A stretch of DNA of 9,293 bases from Gammaproteobacteria bacterium (lineage in GTDB: Bacteria; Pseudomonadota; Gammaproteobacteria; Steroidobacterales; GCA-2729495), in contig JAKLLP010000062.1 in the NCBI GenBank assembly GCA_023150055.1, positions 1 through 9,293 on the forward strand, in the 5' to 3' direction. Under the pieces are notes generated by a model that was not told where the DNA came from, ran no database searches, and worked only from the letters and a program-made list of their open reading frames with translations. Each line of letters opens with the position of its first letter. The stretch's first letter is position 1. Below are positions 6,770-9,293 of the stretch, in pieces. The position numbers and the translations under genes are program-made.

Positions 6770-6799
6770 AATGTAAGCCGGGTGTGGCCGTGAACGCAA
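6770..6799 (-). promoter_or_regulatory. Possible promoter for the 112-residue protein gene
   Basis: On the minus strand, TTGCGT (ACGCAA at 6794-6799) and TACATT (AATGTA at 6770-6775) are 18 bases apart. They would place the transcript start about 37 bases before the ATG. The matches to consensus are partial (3/6 and 4/6). Confidence 0.28.
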
Positions 6800-6828
6800 C
6801 GACGCGCACATCCGGAAACGGCCTCTGA

Positions 6829-6846
6829 CCGCCGGGTGGGAGGCGG
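6829..6846 (-). terminator. Weak stem-loop after the PNPOx-like gene
   Basis: CCGCC at 6829-6833 pairs with GGCGG at 6842-6846 around an 8-base loop, just past the stop codon of the leftward PNPOx-like gene. There is no clear T tract on the minus strand, so termination is uncertain. Confidence 0.25.
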
Positions 6847-6852
6847 GCCCGA

Positions 6853-7371
6853 TCAGGAATTGCGCAGCCAGATCTGCCGCGGCGCGTAGCCATCACGGCG
6901 CAGGAAATGCTCCGTGTACACGATCCGATCCGGGCGCAGGCGCATCAACTGGCCCTGCGGCGGCGAGTCGAAGGGCCGCCCGATCTCGAAGGCCGAGGCA
7001 GGCCATTTGAACACCTGCATGCCGCGCTCCCAGTCCGGGGTGCCGACGTCGAGCAATTCCGCGTTTCCGAACAACTGGCAGCCCATCGCGCAGGCCCAGC
7101 CGGCCATCGGATTGGCGACCGCGAGACAGATTCGCGGATCGCGCTGCATCGCCTTGAGTTTTGGACTGCGCGGCTGGGGAAAGACATAGACGTCGAAACC
7201 GTCGGCGTAAAATTCCAGCGGACTGACGATCGGCCCGTTCTTGCCGAGCGTACCGAGATAACCGATGTTGGTAATCGTCAGGACGCGCTCGATGCGCCGC
7301 TCCAGCTCGGCGCGCGGCAGGAGCGTGGTCGGCCAGTTCTCAGGTTCGAGCCAGGGATGCGCGGCGCTCAT
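6853..7371 (-). CDS. Pyridoxamine 5'-phosphate oxidase-like (FMN-binding split barrel) protein
   Basis: This 172-residue protein has the split beta-barrel pattern of the PNPOx-like family (Putative_PNPOx, PF01243): GYLGTLGKNGPIVSPL (residues 37-52), an intervening strand DVYVFPQP, then SPKLKAMQRDPRICLAV (69-85), which is the usual helix and strand around the flavin phosphate. Members bind FMN, F420 or related cofactors and act as oxidoreductases or cofactor-binding proteins. It lacks the extra length and C-terminal motif of true PdxH, so vitamin B6 synthesis is unlikely. I start it at the ATG at 7371, which has a GGGGGA ribosome-binding site just upstream; an upstream in-frame GTG at 7488 has none and would add 39 residues of non-family sequence. 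It is divergent from the SDR gene, so the two oxidoreductase-type genes share a control region. Confidence 0.83.
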   Translation of the reverse strand: MSAAHPWLEPENWPTTLLPRAELERRIERVLTITNIGYLGTLGKNGPIVSPLEFYADGFDVYVFPQPRSPKLKAMQRDPRICLAVANPMAGWACAMGCQLFGNAELLDVGTPDWERGMQVFKWPASAFEIGRPFDSPPQGQLMRLRPDRIVYTEHFLRRDGYAPRQIWLRNS

Positions 7372-7417
7372 GGTTCCCCCTTCCGGTACCCGGGTGTTGT
7401 TCTCGCGCTGGCAGACG

Positions 7418-7426
7418 ATTATCGCA
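7418..7426 (-). promoter_or_regulatory. Extended -10 promoter element for the PNPOx-like gene
   Basis: The minus strand reads TGCGATAAT across 7426-7418, an extended -10 (TGn plus GATAAT, five of six matches). It gives a leader of about 40 nt before the ATG at 7371. There is no clear -35, as is common with extended -10 promoters. Confidence 0.45.
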
Positions 7427-7495
7427 CGCCCGTCCATCCGGCCGACCGCCGTGCGACAAGTTGCCACCACGCAGGGGACAGAATTCACGACGCGA

Positions 7496-7525
7496 TTGAG
7501 CAGCGCCCCACCCTGCCCCTATCAT
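7496..7525 (+). promoter_or_regulatory. Putative sigma-70 promoter for the SDR gene
   Basis: TTGAGC at 7496-7501 and TATCAT at 7520-7525 are separated by 18 bases and match the -35 and -10 consensus at four and five positions. The start point would lie near 7532, giving a leader of about 50 nt before the ATG at 7584. Confidence 0.5.
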
Positions 7526-7583
7526 CGCCCCCGCGACAATAACCACGCTGCTGCGCGAACAGCCTCCCGAGGAGATCAGAGTA

Positions 7584-8390
7584 ATGACACGATTGCTGAC
7601 CACCGTTGGCGCCCTGCTGATGCTCGGCCTGAGCCTCGACATCGGCGCAGCACTGGCACCCGGCAAGACGACGGTCCTCATCACCGGCGCCAACCGCGGC
7701 ATAGGACTGGAGTACGTCCGGCAGATGTCCGAGCGCGGCTGGAACGTCATTGCCACTGCCCGCAAGCCAGGCGAGGCGCCGGAGCTGCAGGCGCTTGCGG
7801 CGAAACATTCCGGCGTCGTCATCGAGCAGCTCGACGTGACCGACCAGGCCGGCATCGACGCCCTGGCCGCAAAGTACCAGGACCAGCCGATCGACATACT
7901 GCTCCTCAACGCAGGGCTCACCCCCACCTACCCATCCGCCTTCAAGCCGCTCGCGGGCGTGGACTTCGACATCGCCCAACAGAGCTTCGAGGTTAACGCG
8001 CTGGGTCCGCTGCGCATGAGCCGGGCATTCATGCCCCATGTCACGGCCTCCGACAAAAAGCAGATCATCGTGATTTCCAGCAAGGGCGGCTCCTTCGCCG
8101 AGAGCCCGAAGTTCCCCATGATGTATGAATACCGGGCGAGCAAGGCGGCCCTCGACATGTTCATGTACACGCTGGCCTTCGAGACCCCGAAAAAGGGTGT
8201 CACCGTCACGCTGCTCTCCCCCGGGCAGGTCAACACCGCGCAGAACCCGGCGCTGGCCGGCATCAAGCGGCCGGGCACCATCGAAGTGGAAGAGAGCGTC
8301 GGCAAGATGCTCGAGGTGATCGACACCCTGACGCCGGCCGACAACGGCAAGTTCCTAAACTACGAGGATCGCCGCGAGATCCCCTGGTAG
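7584..8390 (+). CDS. Short-chain dehydrogenase/reductase with N-terminal export-like signal
   Basis: This 268-residue protein is a classical SDR. It has the nucleotide-binding TGANRGIG (residues 34-41), LDV at 83-85, the NAG motif at 109-111, the structural Asn138, candidate catalytic Ser165/Ser166 and Tyr183-x-x-x-Lys187 (YRASK). Arg38 in the Gly-rich loop and Arg60 after the second strand hint at NADP(H) preference. Residues 1-25 form a signal-peptide-like stretch (Arg3, a hydrophobic core, then GAALA), so the Rossmann fold begins unusually late. This could mean membrane anchoring or export, which is odd for an enzyme needing a soluble nucleotide cofactor. The ribosome-binding site GAGGAG, 9 bases upstream, favours this start. 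The substrate is unknown. It is probably a single-gene transcript, divergent from the PNPOx-like gene. Confidence 0.9.
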   Translation: MTRLLTTVGALLMLGLSLDIGAALAPGKTTVLITGANRGIGLEYVRQMSERGWNVIATARKPGEAPELQALAAKHSGVVIEQLDVTDQAGIDALAAKYQDQPIDILLLNAGLTPTYPSAFKPLAGVDFDIAQQSFEVNALGPLRMSRAFMPHVTASDKKQIIVISSKGGSFAESPKFPMMYEYRASKAALDMFMYTLAFETPKKGVTVTLLSPGQVNTAQNPALAGIKRPGTIEVEESVGKMLEVIDTLTPADNGKFLNYEDRREIPW

Positions 8391-8587
8391 CAACTTCCTC
8401 CGCAGGCAAGACTGCGCCGGCAAAATGCCACTCGACACGCCGCTGCGGGTCCGGGTAGACGGCCGGATCAGCGCCATGGCGCGGGCGCGGGATGCAAGCC
8501 AGGGGCGCTTTTGCGTGACAACCGGCCAGCCGCCCACTGCTGGGCCGTGCCCATTCGGGGACGACCGGGCACACTGCCCGCGCCCCG

Positions 8588-8616
8588 TGTTCATTCGAAA
8601 GGCACCGGGCTACAAT
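8588..8616 (+). promoter_or_regulatory. Putative sigma-70 promoter of the outer-membrane protein gene
   Basis: TACAAT at 8611-8616 matches the -10 consensus at five of six positions. With a 17-base spacer the -35 would be TGTTCA at 8588-8593, a partial match. Transcription would begin near 8623, leaving a leader of about 195 nt before the ATG at 8818, long for a bacterial gene. Confidence 0.5.
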
Positions 8617-8622
8617 GCACCG

Positions 8623-8817
8623 AGAGTCTGCATGCCGGTCCCGGCGTGGAGCAGCGTGCGACTCCAGGGGAGTCAACCTACGGGAGCCAGCCCATCGGAC
8701 GGGGGGTAACGTGCTCGGCAGACGCCGGCGCAGCGAACCGCCTCGGTACTCGACGCAAGCCTTCCGCAGATGGTCTGTGGCACGGACGAAAAGACGAACT
8801 TTAAGGAGTACGCGACG
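8623..8817 (+). ncRNA. Structured 5' leader of the outer-membrane protein mRNA (candidate cis-acting RNA)
   Basis: The putative leader can fold into nested stems. GTCTGC (8626-8631) pairs with GCAGAC (8718-8723). Inside it, GCCG-GTCC-CGGC forms a hairpin at 8634-8645. GAGCA-G-CGT (8649-8657) pairs with ACGTGCTC (8709-8716) with one bulged G, and GACTCC-AGG-GGAGTC forms a perfect hairpin at 8660-8674. Downstream, CCGCAGA-TGG-TCTGTGG makes a 7-bp hairpin (one G-T) at 8764-8780. The ribosome-binding site AAGGAG (8803-8808) lies outside these stems. The role may be mRNA stability, as known for the E. coli ompA leader, or ligand or sRNA control. I cannot match it to a named riboswitch. Pairings were found by eye, with no energy calculation. 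Confidence 0.4.
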
Positions 8818-9293
8818 ATGCCCATGCGAACCGCAATACTGGCAACGGCGGGCGTTGCAATCGGCCTGAGCTGTTCGACAGCACTCGCCCTCGAAGAGGT
8901 CGGGCAGGCCTACATCACGCCAATGGCGACCTACATCAACCCCGATGGCAGCATCAGTGGAGATGAACTGGATGATGGCGTCCAGGGTGGCCAGCTCGCC
9001 GTTGGCTTCGCCCTCGAGGAGCACTGGAACCTGGAACTCGCCCTGCAGCGACTCGAACTCGAGGGCAAGAACACCAGCGCGGACCTCGATCAGACCGGCA
9101 TCGTGCTGAACCTGCTGAACGTGTACAACCGTGCCGGCCGTTTCTCGCCCTACATCCTCGGCGGTGTCGGTTTCGTGAATGACGACGCGGGTGGAGCCAT
9201 CGGCGACGAAGACAACTTCCAGGCCCAGGGCGGCCTCGGCCTGTTCACCGACCTGTTCGGCGAACGCGTGGCCCTGCGCTCCGAGTTCCTGTA
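8818..9293 (+). CDS. OmpA/OprF-like outer-membrane beta-barrel protein, N-terminal part (cut by window edge)
   Basis: The gene reads off the right edge; 158 codons are visible. Residues 1-24 are a signal peptide (Arg4, a hydrophobic core, cleavage after ALA). The mature part alternates polar and hydrophobic residues in strands, with turns typical of an eight-stranded OmpA-like barrel (OMP_b-brl type): QAYITPMATYINPD, GGQLAVGFALEEHWNLELAL, SPYILGGVGFVND and QGGLGLFTDLFGERVALRSEF. The pattern resembles N-terminal barrels of OprF/OmpA proteins, which usually continue into a peptidoglycan-binding OmpA domain; that part would lie outside the window. The mature region is acidic, as expected for surface loops. 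The ATG at 8818 has AAGGAG 9 bases upstream; a second ATG at 8824 is too far from it. Cys19 is not in a proper lipobox, so this is not a lipoprotein. Confidence 0.85.
   Translation, partial: MPMRTAILATAGVAIGLSCSTALALEEVGQAYITPMATYINPDGSISGDELDDGVQGGQLAVGFALEEHWNLELALQRLELEGKNTSADLDQTGIVLNLLNVYNRAGRFSPYILGGVGFVNDDAGGAIGDEDNFQAQGGLGLFTDLFGERVALRSEFL

Larger units (their letters stand above)
8391..8817. other. 427-base spacer with promoter and structured leader
   Basis: No gene is convincing here on either strand. The left half (8391-8600) holds a weak CGCAG/CTGCG stem at 8401-8416 near the SDR stop, the 12-base palindrome GCGCCATGGCGC at 8471-8482, and a perfect stem CGGGCA-CAC-TGCCCG at 8566-8580, whose left arm could instead pair with GTGCCC at 8547-8552. 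The right half (from about 8611) holds a strong -10 and a folded leader, listed separately. Open frames across it have Arg/Pro-rich products without domains. Confidence 0.6.

Noticed and set aside
7372..7488. GTG start that would lengthen the PNPOx-like protein by 39 residues
   Set aside because: No ribosome-binding site, no family similarity in the extra part, and the extension would cover a good extended -10 element.
8471..8482. 12-base palindrome GCGCCATGGCGC
   Set aside because: In such GC-rich DNA short self-complementary words are expected. It is not placed next to a promoter or repeated nearby.
8626..8723. HDV-like ribozyme, tmRNA or cobalamin riboswitch in the leader
   Set aside because: I looked for the conserved boxes of each (nested double pseudoknot, tRNA-like ends, B12 box) and did not find them.
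8860..8890. Cys19 in the signal peptide of the outer-membrane protein as a lipoprotein site
   Set aside because: The preceding residues (Gly-Leu-Ser) do not fit a lipobox, and a good signal peptidase I site follows a few residues later.
8263..9024. Minus-strand open frame of about 253 codons across the spacer and the outer-membrane protein start
   Set aside because: Arg-, Cys- and Pro-rich product with no family resemblance. It runs against a signal peptide and barrel strands on the other strand.

Overview
The window is a GC-rich, gene-dense stretch of a bacterial chromosome. The gene types point to a proteobacterium, most likely an environmental gammaproteobacterium: a secreted tannase-family esterase, a GPH-type permease with an IclR regulator, and an OmpA/OprF-like porin. 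This assignment rests on gene content and base composition only. I count eleven protein-coding genes, two of them cut by the window edges. I see no rRNA, tRNA, transposase, integrase or CRISPR array.

Left block (1-2854): the first 129 codons of a signal-peptide-bearing tannase/feruloyl-esterase-family hydrolase run leftward off the edge. Across a 364-base divergent spacer, a GPH (MelB-like) transporter gene overlaps an IclR-family regulator gene by 4 bases. The reading I favour is a small catabolic locus: a secreted esterase releases a product, the permease imports it, and the IclR protein senses it. An inverted repeat around the putative transporter promoter is a candidate operator.

Middle block (2855-6358): a 284-base, G-rich, hairpin-bearing spacer looks like a degenerate or dispersed element. 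It is followed by four rightward genes: a 117-residue glycine-zipper membrane protein, a VOC-fold metalloprotein, a GNAT-fold (BioF2-like) acyltransferase and a second MFS transporter.

Right block (6359-9293): two leftward genes encode a 112-residue protein with an AT-hook-like, Lys/Ala/Arg-rich tail and a pyridoxamine-5'-phosphate-oxidase-like protein. Divergent from these is a short-chain dehydrogenase with an apparent N-terminal export signal. A 427-base spacer follows. It carries a good -10 element and a leader of about 195 nt with several nested stems, leading into an outer-membrane beta-barrel protein that runs off the right edge.

Nothing here is clearly a new defence or mobile system. 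The items most worth following up are the structured leader of the outer-membrane protein gene, the exported-looking SDR, the AT-hook/H1-tail protein and the repeat-like spacer at 2812-3010.
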